A stretch of 56,630 nt of DNA from CAZJYI01 sp964550025 (GCA_964550025.1 CAZJYI010000068.1:1-56630); one strand, 5' to 3'. Counted from the stretch's first letter, positions 15,938 to 26,909 are shown. The notes: generated by a model not told the origin, from the letters alone. Numbers and translations are program-made.

Positions 15938-18724
15938 ATGTCTGGAGTGGTTATGGCGGTCTGCCGTTCTTCCTCACCCGGGAGTGCGCGCGATTCGGAC
16001 GACGGGAGGTTGGACGGCTGTCTGACCGGACCCGACGGTTCGCGTGAGCGGTTCCAGTGGCCATGCGTGCCCGCAGAAGACGGGGCGGTCGGCGGCCCGC
16101 GCAGCGCGCTGGTTTCCGAAGCGACGTGGATTTCGCACGAGGCCGCAGCCGATCGCTCCGCGCTGAGGCGTGACGGCGTGACCGTACCCGCAGCGCACTT
16201 TGTGGATACATGCCTGCTGTCGCAGGTCCTCTATCCCATGTTGCCCGATCACAGCCTGGCCGGGCTGGCAGGCGCGCTGGAGCTGCGTACGGCCGCCGTT
16301 GCAGCAAATGCCGACGCTCCCGTCCCGGACGACGTGCTGGCGCTCTGGATCGCCTTGCGGGAACGCGCGGCCTCCCTGCCCCTGGTCGTTCTCATCGAAA
16401 TCAACCAGCTTCTATGCTTCGAAAGGCACTTGCCGTACAGGCGGTTCTTTCTCGATGCAGAGGAACGCTGCCGCGAAGAAACCGCCGGGCCGCGGGGGCG
16501 GCTGACCGATCTTCTGTCCGAGAACGACTTTCCCAGGAGGCGCAAGGCGAGTGAGGAAGAGGAGGGATGGCGCCCCATAGATCCCGAAGAAGCGGCGGAG
16601 TTGCTTGGTCCCGACGGCCCGTTCGCCGCATCCGTCACCACCTACGAGCACCGCGAAGGGCAACTCGCCATGGCGCGCGGCGTTGCGGAGGCCTTCAACG
16701 GGTCACGGCACCTGATGGTCGAGGCCGGAACCGGGATCGGCAAGAGCCTGGCCTATCTCGTTCCCGCCGTGCTGTGGGCCCGCGCCAACAACACGCCCGT
16801 AGTGATCAGTACCAACACCAAGAACCTGCAGTCGCAATTGATCGGCAAGGATCTGCCTCTCGTCAGGGAGATGACAAGGGAGGATTTCCGTGCCGCACTG
16901 GTCAAAGGGCGCATGAACTACCTCTGTCTGCGCAAGCTCTTCTATGTCCTGCGCCACGCGGACACCGAACTGGGGACCGACGAGGAGAGGATGCTCCTTT
17001 GCAGCGTGCTGACGTGGCTTGCCGAGACGGAAAGCGGCGACTTCGCGGAGAATGCGTGCTGGGGCCGGCCCGGCGCGGCGGGTCTTGGGACAAAGCTGAC
17101 GTCCACGGGAGAGGAATGCGCCGGACGCGCCTGCGGACACTACCGCCGGTGTTTTCTCTGGCGCGCACGGCTGCGCGCCCAGGCGGCCGACATCGTGGTA
17201 GCCAACCATTCGCTCGTGTTTGCCGAGATGAACATGAAGAGCCCGGCCCTGCCGCCGTACGCGCACGTTGTCTTCGACGAGGCGCACAACATCGAGGACG
17301 TTGCTACGCGGCATTTTGCCGTCGAGGTGTCCTCCGCCAGAACGCGCTTTCCGCTGCGACGTCTGTGGCGCGCCGGGCGGCGCCGGCGCAAGCGCGGGAC
17401 GGGGCTGATCCCCTCCATTGCCAGGCAACTCGAGTCGGGAGCGTTTACCGGTGATCCCGACGTCCAGGCTCGGGCGGCGAAGCTCTGCAACAAGGTGGCT
17501 GACGGCGTCAGATCCGCCGGGGAGACGATCCAGCCCTTTCTCGATGCCCTGGCCGGTCTCGCACCGGACGGACGCCGCGAGTCGGTACGGATTCGGCCGG
17601 AATCCCATGAGACGGCCGCGTGGGAGACCATCATGTCGTGCAAGCAAGCCGTCGTGGCCTCCCTGGCCGAAGTCAAGCAGCGTGTCGTGCGCCTCGCCGA
17701 GCTGTTCAAGACAATGGAAACGGACGGTCTTCCGTTCCAGATGGAAACCGTTCGAGACCTCGATGCCATGGTGGCCTGGCTTGGAGAGGTCGCATCGGAC
17801 ATCGACTTCGTTCTGGCCTGTGAGAATGAGGGGTACGTCTATTGGACCGAGCCGGCCGCTCCCCGCGCGGGCGGTGTAAAGGCCTGGGCTGCACCCATCG
17901 CCGTCGGACCCAAACTGCACGATGAGCTCTATGCGCAAAAGGACGCGATCATCTTCTCTTCCGCGACCTTGACGGTGGGCGGGTCCTGCAACTTCCTCAA
18001 AGCGCGGCTCGGGCTGAACGCCCTGGATGCGGAGAAGCTCGTCGAACGCAATGTCGGCAGCCCGTTCGATTACCCGGAACAGTGCGCTGTCCTGGCGCCG
18101 ATGTTCCTCCCCGAGCCGGGCGGCGACCGCGCCGACTATGCGGAGCAGGTAGGCGAGCTTCTGGTCGACGTGTTCCGCCGAACGCGCGGACGTGCCATGG
18201 CGCTGTTCACGAGTTACGACATGCTGCGTCGCACAACCGACAAGGTGCGCGAAGGACTGCAGGGATGCGGCATCCAGGTGCTGGCGCAGGGCATGTCGGG
18301 ATCGCGCGAGAGCATTACACGCCTCTTCGAACAGGATCTCGAATCGGTGCTCATGGGAACGCACTCCTTCTGGGAAGGGGTTGACCTGGCAGGCGAGACT
18401 CTGTCGTGCCTCGTCGTCGCGCGCCTCCCCTTCGCCGTCTTCACGGAGCCCATCCACGAAGCGCGTTGCGAACAGGTCGAGGCGGAGGGGAAGAGCGCCT
18501 TCTTCGGGTATTCGCTACCCAATGCGGTCATCAGATTCCGCCAGGGGTTCGGCCGATTGATCCGGCACAGGAGCGACCGCGGTGTCGTGATCGTCACCGA
18601 CCGGCGTATCGTCAGCAAACGCTACGGCACGTGGTTCCAGAAGAGCCTTCCCGTACGCACGGTTCCCGTGGACGGTCCCGAACCGTTTCTCGACGCCATC
18701 GACAGTTTTCTGGGGGGAGCCTGA
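15938..18724 (+). CDS. DinG/XPD-type Fe-S helicase with degenerate exonuclease-like N-terminus
   Basis: A 928-residue superfamily 2 helicase. Walker A (EAGTGIGKS, about residues 262-270), an iron-sulfur Cys set (NYLC, EEC, CGHYRRC), DEAH box (VVFDEAHN), a SATL motif and a C-terminal QGFGRLIRH motif are all present, as in DinG and XPD. DinG unwinds DNA ahead of forks and removes R-loops. The first 150 residues vaguely match the second half of a DnaQ-type exonuclease (FVDTCLLSQVLYPMLPDHSL) but lack the DxE catalytic start, so nuclease activity is unlikely. ATG 15938 was preferred to TTG 15902; neither has a good ribosome site. It ends 5 bases before the penicillin-binding protein. Confidence 0.85.
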   Translation: MSGVVMAVCRSSSPGSARDSDDGRLDGCLTGPDGSRERFQWPCVPAEDGAVGGPRSALVSEATWISHEAAADRSALRRDGVTVPAAHFVDTCLLSQVLYPMLPDHSLAGLAGALELRTAAVAANADAPVPDDVLALWIALRERAASLPLVVLIEINQLLCFERHLPYRRFFLDAEERCREETAGPRGRLTDLLSENDFPRRRKASEEEEGWRPIDPEEAAELLGPDGPFAASVTTYEHREGQLAMARGVAEAFNGSRHLMVEAGTGIGKSLAYLVPAVLWARANNTPVVISTNTKNLQSQLIGKDLPLVREMTREDFRAALVKGRMNYLCLRKLFYVLRHADTELGTDEERMLLCSVLTWLAETESGDFAENACWGRPGAAGLGTKLTSTGEECAGRACGHYRRCFLWRARLRAQAADIVVANHSLVFAEMNMKSPALPPYAHVVFDEAHNIEDVATRHFAVEVSSARTRFPLRRLWRAGRRRRKRGTGLIPSIARQLESGAFTGDPDVQARAAKLCNKVADGVRSAGETIQPFLDALAGLAPDGRRESVRIRPESHETAAWETIMSCKQAVVASLAEVKQRVVRLAELFKTMETDGLPFQMETVRDLDAMVAWLGEVASDIDFVLACENEGYVYWTEPAAPRAGGVKAWAAPIAVGPKLHDELYAQKDAIIFSSATLTVGGSCNFLKARLGLNALDAEKLVERNVGSPFDYPEQCAVLAPMFLPEPGGDRADYAEQVGELLVDVFRRTRGRAMALFTSYDMLRRTTDKVREGLQGCGIQVLAQGMSGSRESITRLFEQDLESVLMGTHSFWEGVDLAGETLSCLVVARLPFAVFTEPIHEARCEQVEAEGKSAFFGYSLPNAVIRFRQGFGRLIRHRSDRGVVIVTDRRIVSKRYGTWFQKSLPVRTVPVDGPEPFLDAIDSFLGGA

Positions 18725-18729
18725 TTCGC

Positions 18730-20337
18730 GTGGACTGGGTTGACCATCTTCTGAGCGCGGAAACCGTGCCCCGGATCATTACCGGGCTCAAAGTGGCCTT
18801 CTTCCTGATTGCCGCAAACCTGCTGCGCGTGCTGTTGCGTACGGGTACGCAGATCAAGCCGCCGGCGAAAGAACCGGGCCGCCGGGTCATGCAGGTCTTC
18901 TACTGGTTCGTGCTTCCGATCATGGCGGGGTTGCTACTGTACCAGGCAACCTGGCAATTGACGGGGTTCGCCCGCCCCGGGTTCGTGCGCTTCATGCAGC
19001 GCTACAACCGCCGTCCCGTCAACCCGGCCCGCCGTCGAGTGCGCGGGCGCATTCTGGATCGCAGGGGCCTGCCGTTGGCCGTGAATGACGACAGGAACCC
19101 GCTGTTGCGGCGCTATCCGGAGGGGGAGGTCTTCTGCCATGCCGTCGGCTATGCCGACCCCACGTTCGGTCTCACCGGCATCGAAGGCGCCGAGGACGCC
19201 TACCTGAGCGGCGCCTCGCTCGCTTCGCGCAACGAGGTTGACCGGTTCGGAAAGAACATTGTCGATCGGCAGGCCATCCGCGGCAACGACCTGGTGCTGA
19301 CGCTCGACGGGCAGCTACAGCGAGAGGCGGCACGCCGGCTGCGCGGAAAACGCGGGGCGGTCGTTGTTCTGCGGCCCGCCGACGGCGCCCTGCTGGCTAT
19401 GGTGAGTGCGCCGGCATACGACCCGAACGCCTTGTCCGGCTCGCTCATGCGCGGCGACTCGGGAGAGTCGGCCCTCTTCAATCGCGCGCTCCACGGCCTG
19501 TACCCACCGGGGTCGACGTTCAAGATAGTGACGGCCGCCCTGGCCGTCGAAAGCGGTTTTGCCGGAAAGCTCGATTGCCCGGGCGAGGGCTTTGTTGCCG
19601 ACGGGGGCGCCCGGCCGATTCGCGACCACGAGTATTACGCCTGTCAGCGGTTGGGCAGGATCTGGCGGGGGCACGGCTTGCTCGACCTGGGTACAGCCTT
19701 CGCGCGCTCCTCGAACGTGTTTTTCGCACGCTTTGGAGCCGATGCCGCTTCCGCCCGTTTCAACGCCCTGGCCGACCGCCTCTGCCTGCGGAGTTCGATC
19801 CTGTTGGTGGACGGGGCATCGGGGAAAATACGATCCAAGGCCGGCGGCATGCCCCGCTTGACTGACGGCGGCAGGCGCGAGCGGGCGCAGGTTGCGATAG
19901 GGCAGGGGCGTCTGCTCCTGACGCCGCTACACATGGCGCTGTTGGCCGCCGCCGTGGCGGAGGACGGGAAGATGTTCAGGCCGCGACTCAAACGCTCGGC
20001 GCCCGCTGAGCTGCTGTCCAATGCCCTGTCGGCGGGAACGGCCGCCCGGTTGCGCGGGTTGATGCGGCAAGCCGTACAGACCGGCACGGGGCGGGGCGCC
20101 GATGTGGCGGGCCTGTCCGTGGCCGGCAAGACCGGTACGGCGCAGGCCCCGGGTGGAGACGACCATGCCTGGTTCGTCTGCCTGGCGCCCGTTCAGGCAC
20201 CGGCCGTGGCCATGGCGGTGGTCATCGAACACGGGGGATCGGGCTCGGGGACGGCCGTGCCCGTTGCCGTGTCGATTCTCCGGGAAGCGCACAGACTCGG
20301 TCTGTTGGTACGTACTTCGGGGACGGGGGGGCCATAG
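18730..20337 (+). CDS. Class B penicillin-binding protein (PbpA/FtsI-like transpeptidase)
   Basis: A 535-residue peptidoglycan DD-transpeptidase. Two hydrophobic segments lie near the N-terminus (about 20-36 and 55-71) rather than the usual one. The dimerisation region is short. The penicillin-binding domain has all motifs: SxxK (PPGSTFK, Ser262/Lys265), SxN (SSN, 327-329) and KTG (467-469). GTG 18730 is the likely start, with GGGGGGAG about 10 bases before it; ATT 18724 is possible. The compact build and the adjoining RodA/FtsW gene resemble the actinobacterial PbpA-RodA pair. It cross-links glycan strands made by the following gene product. Confidence 0.88.
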   Translation: MDWVDHLLSAETVPRIITGLKVAFFLIAANLLRVLLRTGTQIKPPAKEPGRRVMQVFYWFVLPIMAGLLLYQATWQLTGFARPGFVRFMQRYNRRPVNPARRRVRGRILDRRGLPLAVNDDRNPLLRRYPEGEVFCHAVGYADPTFGLTGIEGAEDAYLSGASLASRNEVDRFGKNIVDRQAIRGNDLVLTLDGQLQREAARRLRGKRGAVVVLRPADGALLAMVSAPAYDPNALSGSLMRGDSGESALFNRALHGLYPPGSTFKIVTAALAVESGFAGKLDCPGEGFVADGGARPIRDHEYYACQRLGRIWRGHGLLDLGTAFARSSNVFFARFGADAASARFNALADRLCLRSSILLVDGASGKIRSKAGGMPRLTDGGRRERAQVAIGQGRLLLTPLHMALLAAAVAEDGKMFRPRLKRSAPAELLSNALSAGTAARLRGLMRQAVQTGTGRGADVAGLSVAGKTGTAQAPGGDDHAWFVCLAPVQAPAVAMAVVIEHGGSGSGTAVPVAVSILREAHRLGLLVRTSGTGGP

Positions 20338-21743
20338 TGGCGAAGCAGGCGAAGAAGAAAGGCTCGGTCAGCGAGGTGTGGACATGGCGCGCACCGGAGC
20401 GTGCGGCGCTGTGGCAGGCCTTCGCGGCATCGGCCACGGGCTTCCTGACGCTGCTCCTGATTCGCTGGGCCAACTCGCCCACGATTGCGGTGTCGCAATT
20501 CTCCGCTGTCGCCGTCTATGCGGTGACGCTTGTGGTTGTGCACGTCGTGCTGGTGTTCGGCCGCTTTCGGGGAGACCAGGCCTTGCTGGTGGCGACGATG
20601 CTCCTGGGAGGGGTGGGGGTGATGATGCAGGAACGCATGGGAACCTACGGTACGGCCGGTGCGTTGCGGGCTTCGGCCTTTGCCTATCCCATCGGGGTTG
20701 CGGCCATGCTGACGGTCGTGCTGGTCTGCAAGAGGGGGCGCTGGGCATTGCTGGACCACCTGCACGTTCCTGCTGCCCTTGCCAGCATGCTTCTGCTTGG
20801 GGGCATTCTGCTCCTGGGACGCCGTTACCGCGGCATGGTTTTCGCGCCGGGGCAGGCCAATCCAGCGGAGTTCGTCAAACCCATGCTGATCGTGTTCTTG
20901 GCCGGGTTCCTTTCCCGTTCGCAGAAGGCGTTCACGCGGTTTCAGGCCGGGTTGCCGGCGCCGCCGCTGCCGGAACTGGTTGGATTGGGCGTCCTGTGGG
21001 GCGGCCCCATGCTGCTCCTCGTCTTGCAGCGTGACGTCGGGATGCTGTTTCTCCTGAACGCGGTGCTGGTGGTAATGCTGCTGGTGTCGACGGGACGTTG
21101 GGGGTATCCGCTGGTTGCGGCCCTGGTGACGGTGGCCCTCGGAGCGCTCGTAATGCATCTGCCCATGTACGGTCGGCAGCGAATGGTTGCCTGGGTGGCC
21201 CCCTTCAGCTCGCCAACGGGGAGCGGCTGGCAGATCCTGCAGTCGCTATCCGCGCTCTTCGCCGGGGGGTTGTGGGGGACCGGACTGGGGATGGGCTTCC
21301 CGGCGTACATCCCCATCGCCTCCTCCGATTTCGTCTACGCGGCCATCGGCGAAGAGCTGGGCTACGTCGGGTGCCTGCTGGTCGTGCTGGCCTACCTCGT
21401 TCTACTGTACCGGGGATACCGGATTGCCGCGGCCTCGAAGCGGCCCTTTCCGCTCCTGCTGGCCACCGGCCTGGCCACGCTGCTCGCCTTCCAGGTCATG
21501 CTCAACATCGGCGGCGTCATCAAGGCGTTCCCCCTGACGGGCATCACGCTGCCCTTCATCAGTCACGGCGGCAGCAGCCTGGTGACCTGCTTCGTCATCA
21601 GCGGCATCCTGCTGGCCGTGTCGGAGGACACGGCCGTCGCCGCGAAGCGCAAGAAGGGCGGCAAGAAGGCGCGCAGGCCACGGAAGAAGGCAACCGGCAA
21701 AGGCAGGGCGAACAAGACTCGGCGACGGGGTGGGGGGAAGTGA
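20337..21743 (+). CDS. RodA/FtsW/SpoVE-family peptidoglycan glycosyltransferase
   Basis: A 468-residue polytopic protein with about ten membrane helices. It has the family's central signature (PGQANPAEFVKPMLIVFLAG, the QPSEFxK block) and the C-terminal ISHGGSS motif. It polymerises lipid II in the periplasm together with a class B PBP. The GTG start shares one base with the TAG of the PBP gene, so the two are coupled. The C-terminus is an unusual Lys/Arg-rich tail of about 35 residues (KRKKGGKKARRPRKKA). Division versus elongation role cannot be assigned. The 21744-22010 gap holds nothing recognisable. Confidence 0.92.
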   Translation: MAKQAKKKGSVSEVWTWRAPERAALWQAFAASATGFLTLLLIRWANSPTIAVSQFSAVAVYAVTLVVVHVVLVFGRFRGDQALLVATMLLGGVGVMMQERMGTYGTAGALRASAFAYPIGVAAMLTVVLVCKRGRWALLDHLHVPAALASMLLLGGILLLGRRYRGMVFAPGQANPAEFVKPMLIVFLAGFLSRSQKAFTRFQAGLPAPPLPELVGLGVLWGGPMLLLVLQRDVGMLFLLNAVLVVMLLVSTGRWGYPLVAALVTVALGALVMHLPMYGRQRMVAWVAPFSSPTGSGWQILQSLSALFAGGLWGTGLGMGFPAYIPIASSDFVYAAIGEELGYVGCLLVVLAYLVLLYRGYRIAAASKRPFPLLLATGLATLLAFQVMLNIGGVIKAFPLTGITLPFISHGGSSLVTCFVISGILLAVSEDTAVAAKRKKGGKKARRPRKKATGKGRANKTRRRGGGK

Positions 21744-22010
21744 CCGGCTTCCAGTCTCCCGGCAAACATCCCGTTTTCCCACCAGGTCGTGCCCTCGATC
21801 CCCTCGAACCGTCCCGCAATCCGTCATTTCGCAGAACAGAATCCCCAGCGCCGTGATAGGCCGACGCACTTGCATCCTTCAGACTTTCCGTTTCAGTCTG
21901 ATTCACGCAGGCCGGAAGCCCCGAATCAGCAGCGCTCACCGAAACGGATTGGATGGATCGATCAGGCGGATGGAGTAGCGGCAGGTTCCCGGGACACAGT
22001 GCGCCACGGG

Positions 22011-25000
22011 CTACTCGACTGTTACGCTGTAGAACGCGGAACCACGCACCACGGAGATGATGTCGGTCACTGTGTTGAACGGTGGACTGGCGGGGATGTT
22101 CGTGGCGATCGCTAATGCCATCCCGGGCCGGTCTTCTGCGCGGTAGAGCGAGTAGCGCTTGCCGCGGGCGCACTGCCACGTAATGACGACCCGGTTGCTC
22201 TCCTCGACGTCTATGCCCTCAAACACAAGGCAGGAGCTCGGATCGTTTGCCGCGGAGCCGGCGAGAAACTCACTGCCGTTGCTGAGACCGTCGCCATCGG
22301 TATCTTCGTGGGACAGGAGATTGGTCGTGTTGCCTATCGTCAGCCATTCGTAGCGGTCTGGCATCTCATCGCCGTCGGAGTCCGTCCACTGGTATTCGAA
22401 GGCGCCCATGTCGATCACACCGTTGGCGATCCTGGGGGCGCCGTCCATGTCTACGCCGGCCATCAGGCAAGACGGATCTCCCATGTCAACGCAGGGCGAA
22501 TCGATGGCGAGCCTGAAATCGTTGGATGCAACGAAGAGGGGGTCGTGCAAGATGTTGCCGGCCCCTTCAGGGAGAGGGACGGTACACGTGTAGGTGAACA
22601 CTCCACTGTACCAATTGGTGTAGCGGTTGGATGAATTGTGATAGACAACACAGTTTCGCGCCGCGCCGTAGTGCATGCCGCCCCCTCCGTATGTCGCCTC
22701 GTTGCCGGTGATCGTGCAGTTGAGGAGCGTGCCGCCATAGGCGCCGCCTCCCTTCAACGCCTGGTTCCCCACGAGAACGCAGTTCGTGAGAGTGCAAGCA
22801 TACGCGCCACCCCCATGACTGTAGTCGTAACTGCCAACCGCGGCATTGCCTGCGATGAAGCTGTGCGTCAGCGTGGACTCATAAGCCCCTCCGCCCTGTC
22901 TATAGGAGGAGTTGTCGCGAAGCGTGCAATAGCTCAGGTTGCCGCCGTAGACGCCGCCGCCGTAACCGTCTGCGTAGCAGTCGACAATCACGCAATGCTT
23001 CACCGCCGCACCTCCCGGTTCGCACCACGCTCCCCCGCCGCATTTCTCCAGAGTGGAGCCCAGTCCCGAGCTGGCACTGCCATCTCTCAGCGTGAACCCC
23101 TCAAGCGTGGCTCCCGCTTCGACATAGGCACACCGCGTTCCGCTGCCCCCGACGATCGTTGTTGTGTCCGCGCCATTGAAGCCTCGGACAACGATGGGGC
23201 GATCGATCACGATGCGGTTCTTAACGGGCCCGTACGCCTCGCGGTTCCCGGAAGCGTAGATGCCGTCCAGAACGAGCACCGTTCCTCCCGGAACAGCGAC
23301 ATCGATCGCAGACTGTATGTTTGTAGCCGCCTGTTCCCGTGACGAATAGGGGGAGGCGGGACTCGTCCCGTCCGCGTCAACGTAGTAAATGGGTTGGTGG
23401 ACAATCGACACGTCCAGATTCGCCGTAACCCCCGCCGGATGATCGTCGTTGAAAGCCGTCAGCGTCACCTCGTAGGTGCCCTGGGATACCCAGGCATGCG
23501 AGACGCATGCGGCGTTGCTGACTACCGTGCCGTCACCGAAACTCCACCGCGAAGCGGATACCATGCCGCGGATGTCGGAGGAAAATCCGATTGCAGTGCC
23601 CGTGGCGGCATTGGTGTAATCACTCTGTATGGCAACGGCAAGTGCGCCGGTCACATCTCCCGCGTGGTACTCGTCGCACCCCATTGCTGGCGGAGTTGAC
23701 CACGTTTCGCCGTCGATGTCGACCCCGGTTGCGTAGTCGTCAAAGCCCGCCCCGATACAGGGGGAATGCCGGCTCAGATGGCTGTCACTGGCAAGTAGCG
23801 GATCCTGCGCGGTATTGCCTTCACCGCTCATGAGCGGCGTGGTGCACGAGTACTGTACTGCCCCGCCAGAGCAGTTTGCGTTCTCCGGTGCGCGATTGTC
23901 CCATATGATGCAGTTCCTGACCGTACCGGCCCAGGTCCCGCCACCCTCTACAAGCGCACGGTTGCGCGTAATCGTACAGTTGTTGGCAGAACCGAGAGAT
24001 ACTCCGCCACCGCGTGTACGAGAGAAGTTTTCCACGACGACGCAGCCGTCGAGTTTGCAGTTCCGTGCCCCGCCCCCGTAGTCTTCCGCCTCGTTGGCGG
24101 CCACTCTACAGCCTTTCAGGGTCGCCTCGACGGCCCCGCCGCCACCCCATGCCGTGTTGCTTATCACCGAGCAGTTCACGAGTCCGCTGAGGTAGGCGCC
24201 GCCGCCGAAATTGTAGGCCCGATTGGCGGTCAGCGTGCAACCAGACAGTCCGCCCCGATGGCTTGCTCCACCATAGTCCGCGCGATTCATGCTGAGTGTA
24301 CAGTCTTCGAGACCGCCGCCTGATGTGCCCCCGCCATACTCCCCCGCACGGTTTGCGGTGACGAGGCAACCGTACATGAGACACTCGGCAGCACCCCCTC
24401 CGTTCTGGTTGGCGTAGTTGCCGTCGATGGTGCAATCGTAGAGCGTCCCGGAGAACGCTCCGCCNNNNNNNNNNNNNNNNNNNNNNNNNNNNNNNNNNNN
24501 NNNNNNNNNNNNNNNNNNNNNNNNNNNNNNNNNNNNNNNNNNNNNNNNNNNNNNNNNNNNNNNNCTCCGCCGTAGTTACCTGACTTGCAACGGACAACGG
24601 TACAATCACTCAGCCGCGCACCCGATTCCATCCATGCGCCGCCGCCGGCCCCGTCATGGATCTCGCTGTCGCCGTACGCAGCCCCCCGCTCCAGGGTGAA
24701 ACCGGAAAGCGTCGCCCCGTTCCCGACATAGGCGCAACGCACGTACGGTCGTGTCGTCTGTCCCACGATCGTGGCCGCTCCGCGACCGTTGACGCTGCGC
24801 ACCGTGAGTCCGTTTGTGACGGCGATTCTGTTTGTGACCGTGCCGTGGATCAGAACTCCGCCTGTTTCATAGACACCGTTGCTGACAAGGACCAGTGCCC
24901 CGGACTGTTCCGCGGCTGCGATCGCGTCCTGGATATTGGTGGCGGCCGTGGCCCATGAAGTGTATGGCGCGGCGGCCGTCGTACTGCCCGCGGCAACGTA

Positions 25001-26686
25001 GTGGGTAGCCCGCGAGCCAATCCGTATCGTCAGTCTCGCCGCCACACCGCCCGGATGGCTCTCGTTGTACGCGGTGAAACGCGCCTCGTAGATGCCGGCG
25101 TCAGGGTAGGCATGCGTAATGGAGAAACGGTTCCGGAATGTTGTTCCGTCACCAAGATCCCAAACGCCCTCCGAGGCCTTGCCATCGACCGTTGCCGTCA
25201 GCCGGATAGGGAAACCGGTCGATGCGTGCGTGGAGGACGCCGAGATGCTGACCGTCAGAGGCCCGTTCAGGTTTCCCGCAACGACCTCGTCACAGCCGAT
25301 GGATGGCGGGTTGAGCCAAGCCTCACCGTCGAGATCCGTTCCGGATGCATGCGCGCTGCTGCCAGCGCCTCGACACGGCGAATCGGCAGCCAGGCGAGCA
25401 GGGGAAAGAAGCTGCGGTTCGGAATCCATGTTTCCTGCGCCGGCGGCAAGCGGAAACGTGCAGCTATGGGCAAATACCGATTCGTAGTGGTTCGATCCGA
25501 TCGGCGCCTTGTTGTAGTAGACGATGCAGTTGTGCAGCTCTGAGTAGGACGCTCCGCCACCCGTACGCCGGGCCTCGTTGTGTACGAACGTGCAATTCCT
25601 GGCCTCTCCGCTCTGCATGCCGCCACCGTAGGTTGCTGCATTGGCCCAAACCACACAGTTGGCGACGTCACAGTTGTAGATTCCGCCACCGTTGACGGCA
25701 ACATTGAGCGTCAGCGTGCAGTTTGTCACGGTTGCGCCGGTGCGGTCCGCATAGACAGCGCCACCATTCTCAATCGCCACGTTCCCGATGAAATCACAGT
25801 AGCCGGCGCTTCCACGGCACAACCCGCCGCCACGCTCGGCGACGTTCCCCGCGAGCAGACAGTACTCGAGCGTGCAGTGCTGTGCACCGCCTCCCTCGAT
25901 GGCGCTGTTCCCACTGAGCGTGCAGTTCCTGAGAACGGCATTCTCGGCGCCGCCGCCGCTGATGATCGCCGTGTTGTTCGATATGGTGCAGTCTGTGATA
26001 GTCCCGCCACGCAAACCGCCGCCGCCGGTGCTTCCGACGCTCGTGGCACTGTTCCCCGCGACGATGCACCGCGTGAGATCGCAGTAGTAGGAGCCGCCGC
26101 CGACATACGCCGTGTTGTCCGCAAGAGTCGTGTCAAACGCACTCCCGTTCCGGATACCGCCGCCATATGACGCACTGCAGCCGACAACATGGCAGTTCGA
26201 AACGACACCGGAGTCCGCGCACAACGCACCGCCGCCACTCCTCTGTTCTTCGTAGTCACCGGTTGTGTGAGAGGCGCCGTTGGTCAGTGTAAACCCGGCG
26301 AGAAGTGCACCGTCGCCGACATAGGCACACCGCACGCCAGCCGCCCCTCGAGGTCCGACGCCTTCGATGAAGGTGACCTCCGGGCCATTCATGCTGTGGA
26401 CGGTAATAGCGCGGTCGATGGCGACACGATTGGTCATCGGTTCGTGTACCGCGCGCCCCCCGCTATCGTACGTGCCGTCGGCAACCAGCACGAGGTCGCC
26501 GTCCTGCGACGCGTCAACGGCGTCCTGGATGTTCCTGGCCGCCATGCTGATGTCGGTGTAGGGAGCCGTCGGGTTCGTGCTGTCGGCGTCGACGTATCTC
26601 GTAGCTGCCTTTGCGGTCGTGGCGAAAACGGCGGCGCTCAGCGAAATGAGCGGCAGAGCAACCGCTCGCCGAATACATCTTGTCAC
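22011..26686 (-). CDS. Giant secreted right-handed beta-helix protein with PKD domains (split by scaffold gap)
   Basis: One gene interrupted by 100 N: about 707 residues precede the gap and 817 follow it. A signal peptide (VALPLISLSAAVFATTAKAA) starts from GTG 26686, which has GAGGA upstream. Three modules each open with a (Y/H)YV-A-(D/G)-T-PY block and NIQDA(V/I), followed by beta-helix coils of the Pmp-like pattern (GGGA, NCTITGN). Two PKD domains (VWDLGDGT and RWSFGDGT) sit between modules. Near the C-terminus are a choice-of-anchor-Q-like block (GVIDMGAFEYQWTDSDGD) and Asp-rich calcium-binding-like repeats (DTDGDGLSNGSEF). It is probably a surface protein that binds or cleaves polysaccharide; no catalytic residues could be assigned. 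Confidence 0.85.
24465..24564. other. Scaffold gap (100 N)
   Basis: Exactly 100 N, the usual placeholder for a gap of unknown size. It lies between beta-helix repeat units. The frames on the two sides join only if the true gap length leaves remainder 2 on division by 3; 100 leaves 1, which is why the gene appears broken. Confidence 0.95.
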
Positions 26687-26868
26687 AGTGAAATCCTCGC
26701 AGTTGAGTGAAGGTGGTGCCACCAGGGAATCGAAATGAACCGTCGGGGGTAATCTGCCCGATGGCAGGGGGGCTGTCAAGCCACGGCGAATCTGTGAATG
26801 CCTAGAGCAGCGCATCCTGCCCGGGTCACGATGTACCCGCCCCCGCCCTTTGGGTCCCGGTTTCCCAC

Positions 26869-26897
26869 TTGCACGAAGCATAGTGACGTGTTACTTT
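26869..26897 (+). promoter_or_regulatory. Putative sigma-70 promoter for the riboflavin locus
   Basis: TTGCAC at 26869-26874 and TACTTT at 26892-26897 are separated by 17 bases, and the expected start site is just before the FMN riboswitch. The position is right, but the match to consensus is moderate. Confidence 0.45.
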
Positions 26898-26909
26898 GCT
26901 CCCAAATCG

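Noticed and set aside
26687..26881. Longer N-terminus for the beta-helix protein starting at 26881
   Set aside because: The added 65 residues have no ribosome site and would bury the signal peptide; GTG 26686 has GAGGA upstream and puts the signal at the N-terminus.
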